64,000 bases of DNA from Maricaulis maris_C (GTDB lineage Bacteria > Pseudomonadota > Alphaproteobacteria > Caulobacterales > Maricaulaceae): positions 558,001-622,000 of the forward strand of contig NZ_JAGDYT010000001.1 of the NCBI RefSeq assembly GCF_049116555.1, written 5' to 3'. Both the position numbers and the translations under genes were made by a program. Within the stretch, counting starts at the first letter, position 1. The number at the start of each line of letters is the position of its first letter. Below, piece by piece: positions 26,150-35,615 of this stretch. A model generated the notes under the pieces. The model saw nothing but the letters and a program-made list of their open reading frames with translations. It searched no databases and was not told where the DNA came from.

Positions 26150-27496
26150 ATGATGGAAACCCTGATCGATCGCGTTGGGCGAATGGATGACCGCGTCCTT
26201 GAAGGGCGCGTCACCGCGCTGAACGGACTGCTGGTTGAGGCGGAAGGGCCAAAGGCGGGTTTATCGCTGGGCGCGCATGCGCAGATCGAGACCGGGGACG
26301 GGGTCGCGGAATGCGAAGTTGTCGGTTTCCGTGGCGAGACAGCCTTGATGATGCCCTTCGGCCCGCTTGAGGGTGTGCGCCCCGGTGCGCGGGCTCGCCT
26401 GCAGCCGGAAGCAGCACGGGTTCGGCCGAGCCGGTCCTGGCTGGGCCGGGTGCTCGATGGTTTCGGACGACCGCTTGATAATGGCGCGCCGCTGACCGAA
26501 GGCGGCATCCCGTATCCGCTCAAGGGCAATCCGCCCAGCGCCCATGGCCGGGCCCGCCTGGGTGACCGTCTGGATCTGGGCGTTCGGGTCCTCAACGGCT
26601 TTGTTCCCATGCGACGGGGCCAGCGGCTCGGCATTTTTGCCGGGTCCGGCGTCGGCAAGTCGGTGCTCATGTCGATGCTGGCGCGCGCCTGCGATGCCGA
26701 TGTCATCGTCATTGGCCTGATCGGTGAGCGGGGCCGTGAAGCGCGCGAATTCGTCGATGATGTTCTGGGTCCGGAGGGCCGCAAGCGCTCCGTGGTGATC
26801 ACCGAGACGTCCGATGCCCCGGCCCTGGCCCGGCGCCAGGCCGCTCACCTTACCCTGACCACCGCCGAGTATTTCCGCGATCAGGGGCTCGACGTGCTCT
26901 GCCTGATGGACAGTGTCACCCGTTTTGCCCTCGCGCAGCGCGAAATCGGCCTTGCCGCCGGCGAACCGCCGACCACGCGTGGATATACGCCATCCGTATT
27001 TGCTGAATTGCCACGGCTACTTGAGCGCGCCGGCCCGGGTCCGGAACGGACCGATGGCGGAAAAACCGGCTCCATTACCGGTCTTTTCACTGTTTTGGTG
27101 GATGGTGATGATCATAACGAACCCATAGCCGATGCCGTTCGCGGCATCCTGGATGGACACGTGGTCATGAGCCGAGCCATTGCCGAGCGGGGGCGCTACC
27201 CGGCGATCGACGTTCTGAAGTCGGTCAGCCGGACTGCGCCCGAAGTTTATGACGCTGCCGAGCGACCCCTGGTCGCGGAGGCGCGCAAGCATTTGTCGGC
27301 CTATGCCGACATGGAAGAATTGATCCGTCTGGGTGCCTACACCCAGGGATCCAATCCAGCGGTGGATCGGGCCATAGAGCTCAACGAACCGCTGGAAGCG
27401 TTTCTCGGTCAGCAAAAAGACGATGCGGCGGACATTCCGTCGACTTTCGCAAGGCTGTCGGAGATTTTGGGTGGTGGTGAAGGAGTGCGGCAATGA
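26150..27496 (+). CDS. fliI: Flagellar export ATPase FliI
   Basis: A 448-residue ATPase of the flagellar type III export apparatus. Walker A is at residues 164-171 (AGSGVGKS), and Walker B is in DVLCLMDSVTRFALAQREIG; GEPPTTRGYTPSVFAELPRL and TVLVDGDDHNEPIADAVRGI are the conserved family stretches. It powers or assists unfolding and export of flagellar subunits with FliH. The ATG at 26150 is chosen because the frame upstream is not conserved. It overlaps fliJ by 4 bp. Confidence 0.94.
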   Translation: MMETLIDRVGRMDDRVLEGRVTALNGLLVEAEGPKAGLSLGAHAQIETGDGVAECEVVGFRGETALMMPFGPLEGVRPGARARLQPEAARVRPSRSWLGRVLDGFGRPLDNGAPLTEGGIPYPLKGNPPSAHGRARLGDRLDLGVRVLNGFVPMRRGQRLGIFAGSGVGKSVLMSMLARACDADVIVIGLIGERGREAREFVDDVLGPEGRKRSVVITETSDAPALARRQAAHLTLTTAEYFRDQGLDVLCLMDSVTRFALAQREIGLAAGEPPTTRGYTPSVFAELPRLLERAGPGPERTDGGKTGSITGLFTVLVDGDDHNEPIADAVRGILDGHVVMSRAIAERGRYPAIDVLKSVSRTAPEVYDAAERPLVAEARKHLSAYADMEELIRLGAYTQGSNPAVDRAIELNEPLEAFLGQQKDDAADIPSTFARLSEILGGGEGVRQ

Positions 27497-27912
27497 CACG
27501 CTCACATGAACCTCTGATCCGGCTTGCCCGGTTCAAAGTGGAAGAATTGCAAAAGCAGATGGCCGAGCTTGATCGCTCGCGCGCAGCGCTGATCGGCCAG
27601 ATTGAGCGCCTGGAGGCGTCGGTCCCGGAAGAGCAGGCGGCGGCGGCCCAGTCCAAGGAAGGCTATGTCGCTTACGGCTCCTACGCCCAGGCGGTGATCA
27701 AGCGGAAGGAAAATATCCGCGCGTCGCTCGATGAGGTCGATGTCCAGGCCAATGCCCTGCGTGACCGGCTGTCGGAAGCCTTCACGGACCTCAAGAAATA
27801 CGAGCTTCTGGAAGAGCGTCGCCTCGCCCGGATCGAGCAATCGGTGCGCGCCGCCGAACAGGATGAACTCGACGAGATCGCCCAGATCCGGCACGGGCGC
27901 GCGTCGCACTGA
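27493..27912 (+). CDS. fliJ: Flagellar export chaperone FliJ
   Basis: A 139-residue, strongly coiled-coil protein (LARFKVEELQKQMAELDRSR, ERLEASVPEEQAAAAQSKEG, LRDRLSEAFTDLKKYELLEE). Length, helical content and place directly after fliI with an ATGA overlap fit FliJ, the stalk-like partner that inserts into the FliI ring. Sequence alone is weakly conserved in this family, so the assignment rests largely on context. Confidence 0.85.
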   Translation: MTRSHEPLIRLARFKVEELQKQMAELDRSRAALIGQIERLEASVPEEQAAAAQSKEGYVAYGSYAQAVIKRKENIRASLDEVDVQANALRDRLSEAFTDLKKYELLEERRLARIEQSVRAAEQDELDEIAQIRHGRASH

Positions 27913-27935
27913 CCCAGCGCGTTCTGTAAAGACAC

Positions 27936-27969
27936 AAAAGGCCCCGGACCGGCTGGTCCGGGGCCTTTT
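27936..27969 (+). terminator. Strong terminator between fliJ and the convergent TonB receptor gene
   Basis: GGCCCCGGACC and GGTCCGGGGCC form an 11-bp perfect stem with a GGCT loop, with A-run before and T-run after, so it can serve both converging transcripts. Confidence 0.9.
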
Positions 27970-27986
27970 GTTTTGGGGTGGGCCGC

Positions 27987-30071
27987 CTAGAAGGCCTGGG
28001 ACCAGCTCACATCGAACCGCACCGACCGGCCCGGTTCGCTGGTGCCGGCGAAGACACGGTCGTAATCGTGATCCAGCAGGTTCTCGATGCCGGCATTGAG
28101 ACGCAGACCGCTGTCGGCAAGGGGCTGCCAGCGAGCATAGGCGTCGGCGACGACATAGCCGGCGCGGTGTTCGGCCACGTCCAGCGGTTCGTCATACTCG
28201 GTCGCCGCAGCGACCCGTCCGCCCAGGGTCAGGCGACTGTCCTCGAAATACCACCGACCATCGAGGAAGAGCCGGGTCGGAGCGAGCGAGCCGAGCGGGG
28301 CGCCGGTGGCGACGTCCTTGCCGTCAATCCCGGTCAGCGACGCGTCGAGCGAAAAGGCGCCTTCACTCAGACCCAACTGGATTTCATAGCCCTCCAACTC
28401 GGCCGATCCGACATTCCGGCTCTGCGTGGTGCCCGCCGAACAGGGGGCGAAGAAGGGCGGGGCGAAACAGGTCGGATCGAAGGCGAAGTCGACGAACAGG
28501 TCGATCAGGTTTTCCGCTTCGGTCTGGTACCAGGAGGCGCTGACATCCAGGCGGTCGAGACTGGTACGTCCGGACAGATCCATCCGCAGGCCGATTTCCA
28601 GTGTCTCCGTCTCTTCCGGCAGGAGGTCCGGATTGGCGATGAACGCGTTCGTGATGAAGGTGGGCGGGCCAAGGATGATGTGCGGCAGGGAGAAATGCGT
28701 GCCGTCCAGATAGAGTTCATTGATCGACGGGGCCCGGAAGGCCTCGCCCCAGCTGACGAAGATGTTGAAATCCTCGATCGGCGCATAGGTCGCCGCGAAA
28801 CGGCTGGACGTGGCGTCACTGGAGACGGTCGTCGTGGTCGGGGTCGAGGTCTCGAAACGGTCCTGGCGCACACCGGGCAGCAGGATGACCCGGCCCGGCA
28901 GGCCCAAGGGTGCCGGCCCGTCGAGTTCCAGTTGAACCCAGCCGGCGGTGAACTGGCTGTCGGCATCGGGCGCGCCACCGCGGACGCCATTCGTTTCGGC
29001 GCTGTCATGCCCGTCCTGGCTGTCCTCATAATATTCGCCGCCCATCGTCAGCCCGGCATCGAAGGCGCCGAGGGTGAATCCAAAACGCTGGTCGAGGCGG
29101 ATGCCGGCGGTTTCCAGGTCGCGGCGAAGCTCGCGGCCGGACACGGTTTCGGTTTCATCGACGCCGGTCTCATTGCGATAGAGCGTGACGTCGAGGTCGA
29201 GCCAGCTGATGGCCGGCGGCGTGATCGAGGCATTGAGCGTGATGGCGTCCGAGGTGATGTCCTTGTCGACCAGCGCGTTGAGCGACCCGACTCCTGCCAC
29301 GCCCTGGGCGTTATTGGGTTCGGTGGCCGTGCCGTCAAATGTCTGCCAGCTCAGCTCGGTGCGAATGCCATCGGCCAGATCCGCGCCGAGCTTGAAGAGG
29401 CCTGAGACGCTTTCATCATCGGCCGGGAGGTCCGCGCCGGACCCCAGTGTGATATCGCCGGACTGGCGCGTGGAGACGGAGGCGAGGGCGTCGAAGACGC
29501 CGGTGCGGCCATAAAGGCTGACCGAGCCACGGCTTTCCTCATCCACAGAGCGGTAGCCGGCGCCCAGCCCATAACCCCAGGTCTCGCCGGCGCCCAGCAC
29601 GTCATCCGCACTGGCGGTCCGGAAGGCGAGTACGCCGCCCGAAGCGCCGGACCCGTAGAGCGCCGAGGCCGGCCCGCGGACCGCATCGACGCCAACCAGC
29701 AGGGCCGGGTCGACAAAGAAAACGCCATCATGGGCCGAACCGAAATTCTGTCGGGCACCGTCGAGCAAGAGGGTTGTGTTGGCCCGGCCTTGACCGCGCA
29801 GCGAAAGGGTCTGGCCGGTGCGACGCGGGCCGCCGGATACCTCAACACCGGGCAGTTGGCGCAGAAGGTCATCGAGATCGGCGGGGCGGGTCAGGTCCAG
29901 TGTTTCGGTGTCCACGGTCGCGGTGGCGCCCGGATAGACGAAGCTGTCGAGCCGGGTTCGCGTGACTTCGACGATGATCACATCCTCGCCGGTCTCTGTC
30001 TCGCCGTCCTGGGAAAGGCCGGGCGTCGTGAGGGTAAGCAGGGCGGTTGTGGCGAGGAAAACGCGTTTCAT
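27987..30071 (-). CDS. TonB-dependent outer-membrane receptor, probably for haem or iron
   Basis: A 694-residue receptor with a signal peptide ending near PGLSQ. A TonB-box-like segment (EDVIIVEVTRTR) is followed by the plug domain (DLDDLLRQLPGVEVSGG, SLRGQGRANTTLLLDGARQN, VDAVRGPASALYGSGASGGV), then a 22-strand barrel ending in FDVSWSQAF with the terminal phenylalanine needed for insertion. Plug motifs of this type (LRGQGxxxTxLLxDGxR) occur in haem and haemoglobin receptors. Two Fur-like boxes lie in its promoter, supporting iron control. It is divergent from a DUF6607 lipoprotein gene. Confidence 0.88.
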   Translation of the reverse strand: MKRVFLATTALLTLTTPGLSQDGETETGEDVIIVEVTRTRLDSFVYPGATATVDTETLDLTRPADLDDLLRQLPGVEVSGGPRRTGQTLSLRGQGRANTTLLLDGARQNFGSAHDGVFFVDPALLVGVDAVRGPASALYGSGASGGVLAFRTASADDVLGAGETWGYGLGAGYRSVDEESRGSVSLYGRTGVFDALASVSTRQSGDITLGSGADLPADDESVSGLFKLGADLADGIRTELSWQTFDGTATEPNNAQGVAGVGSLNALVDKDITSDAITLNASITPPAISWLDLDVTLYRNETGVDETETVSGRELRRDLETAGIRLDQRFGFTLGAFDAGLTMGGEYYEDSQDGHDSAETNGVRGGAPDADSQFTAGWVQLELDGPAPLGLPGRVILLPGVRQDRFETSTPTTTTVSSDATSSRFAATYAPIEDFNIFVSWGEAFRAPSINELYLDGTHFSLPHIILGPPTFITNAFIANPDLLPEETETLEIGLRMDLSGRTSLDRLDVSASWYQTEAENLIDLFVDFAFDPTCFAPPFFAPCSAGTTQSRNVGSAELEGYEIQLGLSEGAFSLDASLTGIDGKDVATGAPLGSLAPTRLFLDGRWYFEDSRLTLGGRVAAATEYDEPLDVAEHRAGYVVADAYARWQPLADSGLRLNAGIENLLDHDYDRVFAGTSEPGRSVRFDVSWSQAF

Positions 30072-30086
30072 GGTGATGTCCCGTTG

Positions 30087-30102
30087 TTGCGAATGATTTG
30101 CA
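30087..30102. promoter_or_regulatory. Fur-like box at the TonB receptor promoter
   Basis: TTGCGAATGATTTGCA contains TGCGAAT-G-ATTTGCA, a 7-1-7 inverted repeat with one mismatch. It resembles Fur sites known from alphaproteobacteria (TGCnAATnATTnGCA type). It lies 16 bp upstream of the receptor start codon. Confidence 0.6.
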
Positions 30103-30119
30103 CTTGCTGCTTTCTGCCG

Positions 30120-30134
30120 TTTGCATTATGCAAA
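30120..30134. promoter_or_regulatory. Second Fur-like palindrome
   Basis: TTTGCATTATGCAAA is a perfect 7-1-7 palindrome in the divergent promoter region, 18 bp from the first Fur-like box and about 88 bp upstream of the DUF6607 gene. It could place that gene under the same iron control. Confidence 0.5.
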
Positions 30135-30221
30135 TGCAAGTGAGAATCTTTATCAACAACACGCCAATTTCTTCAGGGTCATTCCAGGGACCCGACGCAT
30201 CCCAGAGACAAAGAGGGGCTT

Positions 30222-31217
30222 ATGAAACTCGCCTATATTGCCGCCGCCGCACTGACGCTGGCCGGTTGCGCCACCACGGCACCGTCCGATCGCGCGGCCT
30301 TGGCTGCGACGGATTCCCATCCCGTGCACAGCCAGGCTGCGTTCGAACAGGACAGGCAGGCCATTCTCGCCATGCAGGGCGAATACGCTGTCACATTCGA
30401 TTTCCGTGAGATCGTGCCAATCGCGCCGGGTTATGAGCTGGCCGAGCCAAAGCTGACGCCCGCGCGCGAAGTCGTGGTCGTGGTGGAGGACCGCGGCGAT
30501 TTCATCATGTTGCAGCACTTGCTGATCGTCGGCGACGCGGCCAATCCCTTCATCGTCAAGCATTGGCGCCAGGACTGGCGCTATGAGCCGGAGACGATGC
30601 TGGCCTTCCAGGGTTTCGATGACTGGACTGTCGAGGAAATTGCCGCCGCGGACGCCAACGGCGCCTGGTCGCAGACCGTCTATCAGGTTGATGACAGCCC
30701 GCGCTATGCCGCGGTCGCGCCCTGGCACCATGATGCCGATGGCATCTCGACCTGGGAGCCGCCCGTCTCGTGGCGCCCCCTGCCACGTCGTGACGACACC
30801 ACGCGCGACGACTATGACACCATCGCCGCTGTGAACCGCCACACGGTCACGCAATGGGGCTGGATCCACGAGCAGGACAATTCCAAGCTCGCCCTGGACG
30901 AAGACGGGCAGGCGCATGAGCTGGTTCGCGAAGTCGGGGTGAACACCTATCGCCGCACCGCGCTGTCCAATGCCCAGGCCGCGCGCGATTACTGGAACGC
31001 CACCCAGGATTACTGGGCGCTGGTCCGGGCCCGCTTTGATGCGCTGGAAACCGACGGGACGCGCCGTTTCCATATCGAGGATGATGCCGAGGGGACGCTG
31101 CTCTACGGCCCGGTTCTGGAAGCCGGCCAGCGGGTATTGTTCGGTATCAGCGATGCCGAGGCCGCCTTCGAAGAGGCGGAGACCTATCTCGAAAGCCAGA
31201 TCACCGTCGTCCAATAG
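30222..31217 (+). CDS. DUF6607 family lipoprotein
   Basis: A 331-residue lipoprotein with a textbook lipobox LAGC (Cys16). The mature part is rich in aromatic residues (FIVKHWRQDWRYEP, YAAVAPWHHDADGISTWEPP, ARDYWNATQDYWALVRARFD), as in DUF6607 proteins, often found beside TonB-dependent receptors. No catalytic motif is visible. The abundant Trp, Tyr and His residues would suit haem or siderophore handling, but this is inference. It is divergent from the receptor gene, with two Fur-like boxes between them. Confidence 0.75.
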   Translation: MKLAYIAAAALTLAGCATTAPSDRAALAATDSHPVHSQAAFEQDRQAILAMQGEYAVTFDFREIVPIAPGYELAEPKLTPAREVVVVVEDRGDFIMLQHLLIVGDAANPFIVKHWRQDWRYEPETMLAFQGFDDWTVEEIAAADANGAWSQTVYQVDDSPRYAAVAPWHHDADGISTWEPPVSWRPLPRRDDTTRDDYDTIAAVNRHTVTQWGWIHEQDNSKLALDEDGQAHELVREVGVNTYRRTALSNAQAARDYWNATQDYWALVRARFDALETDGTRRFHIEDDAEGTLLYGPVLEAGQRVLFGISDAEAAFEEAETYLESQITVVQ

Positions 31218-31297
31218 CTTCGCAGCTGGATGGTGAGGGAGGGCGGCGCTTGCCCGAGCGTCGCCCTTTTCCTTTTGGAGGCTGGCCCGTTGGCGGA

Positions 31298-31618
31298 TTA
31301 GCGCCCGTAACGCCGTTTCGCCCAGAAGATCGCGCCGATGGTCATCATGTAGATGACCAGGCGCATGATCACGACCACTCCACCGCGCTCATCAAGGCGG
31401 GAGAAGGCAAAGTCGAAGGCGAAATCCGGTGGGATGCCGGTCGACCAGCGATAGAAGAAGGGGGCGCAGGCATCGATCAGGAAGGCGATTGAGGCCGCGG
31501 CCGGCCATTGCGGCCATTTGCGCATGATCAGGGCGGCGACCAGCGACAAGACGATGATCAGCCACCAGTCGAAGGGCGTGAAACCGGCGCTCAGGCGATC
31601 TGCGAAACTGTCATACAT
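31298..31618 (-). CDS. Small inner-membrane protein of unknown function
   Basis: A 106-residue protein with three hydrophobic segments (WWLIIVLSLVAALIM, AASIAFLIDACAPFFY, VVVIMRLVIYMMTIGAIFWA). No family recognised. It lies 24 bp after flhG on the same strand, so it is probably the last gene of the long flagellar transcript, but nothing in the sequence itself points to flagella. Confidence 0.6.
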   Translation of the reverse strand: MYDSFADRLSAGFTPFDWWLIIVLSLVAALIMRKWPQWPAAASIAFLIDACAPFFYRWSTGIPPDFAFDFAFSRLDERGGVVVIMRLVIYMMTIGAIFWAKRRYGR

Positions 31619-31642
31619 GGTCAGGCCTCCCGGGCCGGTCGA

Positions 31643-32443
31643 TCAGGCGGCTTGCTTGCCGCGCGCCAAAGAGCCCGCCAGAGCCTGGATGTCCTTCGCT
31701 GCCTGGCATTGTGGCGCGCGCAGGGAGACCGCGGTCTGGGCCCGGATTGCGGCCGGGACTGTCGGATCCTTGCGCACGATGCCAGCCAGTGTCGGTGTGA
31801 AGCTCAAAAAGGCCTCGCAGGTCTTGCGAAAGGCACCGAAGGCCTCATTGGCGGCATTCATGTCCGGCGCATTATTGATCACGACCAGCGGCGAGGCGCC
31901 GTCATCATGCAGGCGCAGCGTCTTCACGAAGGCATAGGCATCGGTCAGTGAGGTCGGTTCGTCATTGAGCACGATCACGACATCATCGGCAGTCAGTGCG
32001 AGGCGGACCGTGGCCCGGTCGGCACCGGCGGCGAGGTCAAGAATGGCCCGGTCATAGGACAGCGCCAAAGCCGCGACGCCGGTGGCGAGCTTGGTCAGGC
32101 CGGGACCGGCCAGATTGGCCAGGGCACCCGAACCGGAGCGCCCGGAAATGACATCGAAGCCGCCTTTCTGGCTGGCACCGCCCATGGCCGGGCAGACGGC
32201 TTCCTGGATCTTGACGCGGCCATTGATGACGCTGGAAATGTCGGAATTGGGCTGCAGGCCGAGCTGGACGTCGATATTGGCCATGCCGAGATCGCCATCC
32301 ATCAAAAGGCAGCGTTCACCCATTTGCGAGAAGGCGCGGGCCATGCCGATGGACAGCATGGTCTTGCCGACGCCGCCCTTGCCGGAGGCGATCGCGAGGA
32401 TTCGACCGGCGGAGCGGTCCTGCGGTGCGGACGCGATCTTCAT
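31643..32443 (-). CDS. flhG: Flagellar number regulator FlhG (MinD/ParA-type ATPase)
   Basis: A 266-residue ParA/MinD family ATPase. The deviant Walker A motif GKGGVGKT is at residues 21-28, followed by LLMDGDLGMANIDVQLGL, the FlhG version of the switch region. FlhG limits flagellum number and works with the GTPase FlhF. Its start codon overlaps the flhF stop by one base, so translation is coupled. Confidence 0.88.
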   Translation of the reverse strand: MKIASAPQDRSAGRILAIASGKGGVGKTMLSIGMARAFSQMGERCLLMDGDLGMANIDVQLGLQPNSDISSVINGRVKIQEAVCPAMGGASQKGGFDVISGRSGSGALANLAGPGLTKLATGVAALALSYDRAILDLAAGADRATVRLALTADDVVIVLNDEPTSLTDAYAFVKTLRLHDDGASPLVVINNAPDMNAANEAFGAFRKTCEAFLSFTPTLAGIVRKDPTVPAAIRAQTAVSLRAPQCQAAKDIQALAGSLARGKQAA

Positions 32444-33435
32444 CAGTCTTCCTCCTCGAAGGGGGTGTTTCGGTCCTCGATCAGGACCCGGGCCATGCGC
32501 AGTGGCGTGGCCGGAGCCAGGCCGCCGCCGATGAAGGGGGTCGAGGAAATCTGCGCGAAGGACAGGCCGGTTTCACCGACGCCGAGCACGGCGCCAAGCC
32601 GGCGGGCGCAATCCAGCTTTACCGGGATACAGCGGCTGGCGCCGATCGAGGCAAAGAGCGAGGCGGCGTCCTCGGCATCTTCGGGCGTCAATCCGGCGTC
32701 GAAGACATACAGGATTTCGGCGTTGGCGCTGTCGGCGAAGGCCAGTGTCATGTCCAGATCGTCGAGCTCGAACGGATTGACCGCCGGACTGTCGATCAGC
32801 ACCGGGCCCTCGATCTCGTCGACGGCCTCGATCATCTCGCGCGGATCATCCACGGCGCGGAAACCGGCGCCCATGCGGCGGGCGAGTTCCTGCAGCCGGT
32901 CATTGGCACCGGCACGCTCGCCATCACAGGAGATGAGGGTTGGCACAGCCCCGGCGGTGATCGCCCGGGCGGCCGTCTTGGCCAGGGCCGACGTCTTGCC
33001 GACGCCCGGCGTCCCGGCGAACAGGACGGCATGTTCGGGCACGGCAGGCAGCGGCTGGAAGGTGTAGCGGCTCTCGATGGCATGGGCGAGGCGGGCCACG
33101 GCCTGGCCATCGGAGAGATCATGGGCGGAGCGGATCAGGGCCTGGGCGGCTGAACCCGGAGCGCGATGAAAGCCGAGCGCACGAATCACCCGGTCCAGCT
33201 CATTGTCCTCGCGCAGGCCACGCTCGATATCGGCTTCGCCGGCAAGGCGGATGGCGCGGTCGCGAACCTGCTCGGCCGGCTCGGCAATGCGCGCCATCTC
33301 GCTGGCGGCACGCACTTGCACGCCGCCGTCGGGGCCATCGCTGGTGGCAATGATCACGGCGTCGGGCCCCATTTCACGGCGCACTTCGGCCATGGCTTGG
33401 GTCAGGGACGGGGCAGCAAAGGTTTTAAGATGCAT
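32443..33435 (-). CDS. flhF: Flagellar placement GTPase FlhF
   Basis: A 330-residue SRP-type GTPase. The N-terminal part (MHLKTFAAPSLTQAMAEVRR, GPDAVIIATSDG) is typical of FlhF, and the GTPase domain begins with VLFAGTPGVGKTSALAKTAA (P-loop at residues 141-148). The later G motifs are diverged: the DTAGR segment reads VLIDSPAVNPFE and the usual TKxD motif appears as PVKLDCARRLGAVL. FlhF marks the pole where the flagellum is built. It lies between flhA and flhG. Confidence 0.85.
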   Translation of the reverse strand: MHLKTFAAPSLTQAMAEVRREMGPDAVIIATSDGPDGGVQVRAASEMARIAEPAEQVRDRAIRLAGEADIERGLREDNELDRVIRALGFHRAPGSAAQALIRSAHDLSDGQAVARLAHAIESRYTFQPLPAVPEHAVLFAGTPGVGKTSALAKTAARAITAGAVPTLISCDGERAGANDRLQELARRMGAGFRAVDDPREMIEAVDEIEGPVLIDSPAVNPFELDDLDMTLAFADSANAEILYVFDAGLTPEDAEDAASLFASIGASRCIPVKLDCARRLGAVLGVGETGLSFAQISSTPFIGGGLAPATPLRMARVLIEDRNTPFEEED

Positions 33436-33470
33436 GGGCTCGGATCATATCACAGGTCAAATTCGGTCGC

Positions 33471-35603
33471 TTAACCGACATGGCCCATCGTCTGAAGGCG
33501 CGCGCTCGGGTGAATTTCATTCTGCGACATCACCACGGTCTGCGGGCGAAAACGCTCAACCAGAGAACGCACATACGGACGAATCAGCGGGCTCGTCAGC
33601 AGCACTGGTACATGACCCTGAGCTGATGCGGTTTCAAAAGAGTTTCGAATGGCAGCCACGAAATCATGCAGCTTGGAGGGCGCAAGGGCGAGCTGGCGAC
33701 GATCGCCTTCACCGACCAGCGCTTCCATGAAGGCCTGCTCCCATTGCGGGCCCATCGCCAGTACCGGCAGGACGCCATCATGCGCCTTGTTGGTGTGGCA
33801 GATCTGACGCGCCAGGCGGGTCCGGACATGCTCGACTATGGCGTCGAGATTCTGGGTCGTGGCGCTGGCTTCCGCGATGCCTTCCAGAATGGTCGGCAGA
33901 TCACGGATCGAGATGCGTTCCTTGATCAGAGATTGCAGGACACGCTGGATGCCGGCCCGGCTGATCTGGTTCGGGGTAATGTCGTCAACGAGGGCCTTGT
34001 GCTCTTTGGACAGCTTGCTGATCAGCTTCTCGACCTCGGCGTAGGACAGCAGGTCGGCCATGTTCTCGCGCAGCAGCTCGGTCAGATGGGTGACCAGGAC
34101 GGCGGCCGGCTCGACGATGGTATATCCGCGGAAGGAGGCTTCCTCGCGAAGGCCTTCATCAATCCAGGTCGCGGGCAGACCGAAAGTCGGTTCCTTGACG
34201 TGTTTGCCGGGCATGTCGATCTGCAGGCCGGCCGGATCCATGACCAGCAGCTTGTGCAATTCCAGCTCGCCGCGACCGGCTTCCAATTCCTTGATCCGGA
34301 TCGTGTACTCGTGATTGCCGAGCGACATGTTGTCGATGATCCGCACGGCCGGTGTGATGAAGCCCATTTCTTCGGCCAGCGAGCGACGCAGGGCGCGGAT
34401 CTGGTCGGTCAGCTTGCGGCCATCGACATCATTGATCAGCGGCAGCAGGCCATAACCCAGCTCGATCTTCAGCTCGTCAATGGCAAGACTGTCCTCGATC
34501 GGGGCTTCCTGGTCAGACTGGGTTTCGGCGACTTCGGCTTCTTTCTCGGCGACCGCTTCCGCTTCGGCCTGGGCCGTTCGTTCGGCGATATCGCGATTCA
34601 TCCAGGCCAGGGCGCCGGCACCGGCGGACATCATGGCGAAGGGGATGAGCGGCATGCCGGGCAGGAGGCCGACCATCAGGGCAACGCCCGAAACCAGGCC
34701 GAGGCCTTGCGGGTTTGCGGTCAGCTGCCCGAACAACGCCTTGTCGGCCTGACCGTTGACGCCGGCCTTGGAGACCAGCAGGCCGGCACCGACCGAGATG
34801 ATCAGGGCGGGGATCTGCGAGACCAGGCCGTCGCCAATGGTCAGGGAGGAATAGGCTGAGGCGGCTTCGCCGAAAGGCATGCCGGACTGGACGACACCGA
34901 TGATGATGCCGCCGACCAGATTGATGGCGGTGATCATCAGGCCGGCCATGGCATCGCCACGGACGAATTTGGAGGCACCATCCATGGCACCGAAGAAATT
35001 GCTCTCGCCTTCCAGCTCGGTGCGACGCTTGCGTGCCTCGTCCTCGGTGATCAGGCCGGCGGACAGATCGGCGTCGATCGCCATCTGCTTGCCGGGCATG
35101 GCGTCCAGGGTGAAGCGCGCCGCGACTTCCGCGATCCGGCCGGAACCCTTGGTGATGACCACGAAGTTCACGATCACCAGGATGGCAAAGACAATGATGC
35201 CGATGACGACATTGCCCTGCATGACGAAGGAGCCGAAGGCCTCGATGACCTCGCCGGCCGCGTCCGTCCCCTCATGCCCCTTGGACAGGATCAGCCGCGT
35301 CGAGGCGATGTTCAGACCCAGACGCAACAGGGTGGTGATCAGCAAGAGGGCCGGGAAGGCCGAGAATTCAAGCGGCTTCTTGATGAAGAGGGCGGTCATC
35401 AGGACCAGGACCGACATCGAGATCGAGATCGCCAGCGACATGTCCAACAGGAAGCTGGGCATGGGCAGCATCAGCATCACCAGAATGGCGAGAATGCCGA
35501 CCGCCAGCGCCACATCACCGCGCAGCGTGCGGTTCAGGAAGGCGCGGAGATCAAACCCACCCGCAGCGGGAGCGGGGGTCGGAGATGCAGCGGTATCGGC
35601 CAA
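33471..35603 (-). CDS. flhA: Flagellar export gate protein FlhA
   Basis: A 710-residue protein of the flagellar type III export gate. The N-terminal half has about eight membrane helices with the family signature LLLITTLLRLGLNIASTRLI and the conserved cytosolic loop DAMPGKQMAIDADLSAGLIT. The C-terminal half is the large cytoplasmic substrate-docking domain (HLTELLRENMADLLSYAEVE). It starts 12 bp after flbD and is followed by flhF 35 bp later, all in the long fliF operon. Confidence 0.96.
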   Translation of the reverse strand: MADTAASPTPAPAAGGFDLRAFLNRTLRGDVALAVGILAILVMLMLPMPSFLLDMSLAISISMSVLVLMTALFIKKPLEFSAFPALLLITTLLRLGLNIASTRLILSKGHEGTDAAGEVIEAFGSFVMQGNVVIGIIVFAILVIVNFVVITKGSGRIAEVAARFTLDAMPGKQMAIDADLSAGLITEDEARKRRTELEGESNFFGAMDGASKFVRGDAMAGLMITAINLVGGIIIGVVQSGMPFGEAASAYSSLTIGDGLVSQIPALIISVGAGLLVSKAGVNGQADKALFGQLTANPQGLGLVSGVALMVGLLPGMPLIPFAMMSAGAGALAWMNRDIAERTAQAEAEAVAEKEAEVAETQSDQEAPIEDSLAIDELKIELGYGLLPLINDVDGRKLTDQIRALRRSLAEEMGFITPAVRIIDNMSLGNHEYTIRIKELEAGRGELELHKLLVMDPAGLQIDMPGKHVKEPTFGLPATWIDEGLREEASFRGYTIVEPAAVLVTHLTELLRENMADLLSYAEVEKLISKLSKEHKALVDDITPNQISRAGIQRVLQSLIKERISIRDLPTILEGIAEASATTQNLDAIVEHVRTRLARQICHTNKAHDGVLPVLAMGPQWEQAFMEALVGEGDRRQLALAPSKLHDFVAAIRNSFETASAQGHVPVLLTSPLIRPYVRSLVERFRPQTVVMSQNEIHPSARLQTMGHVG

Positions 35604-35615
35604 TGATCAGTCCAA

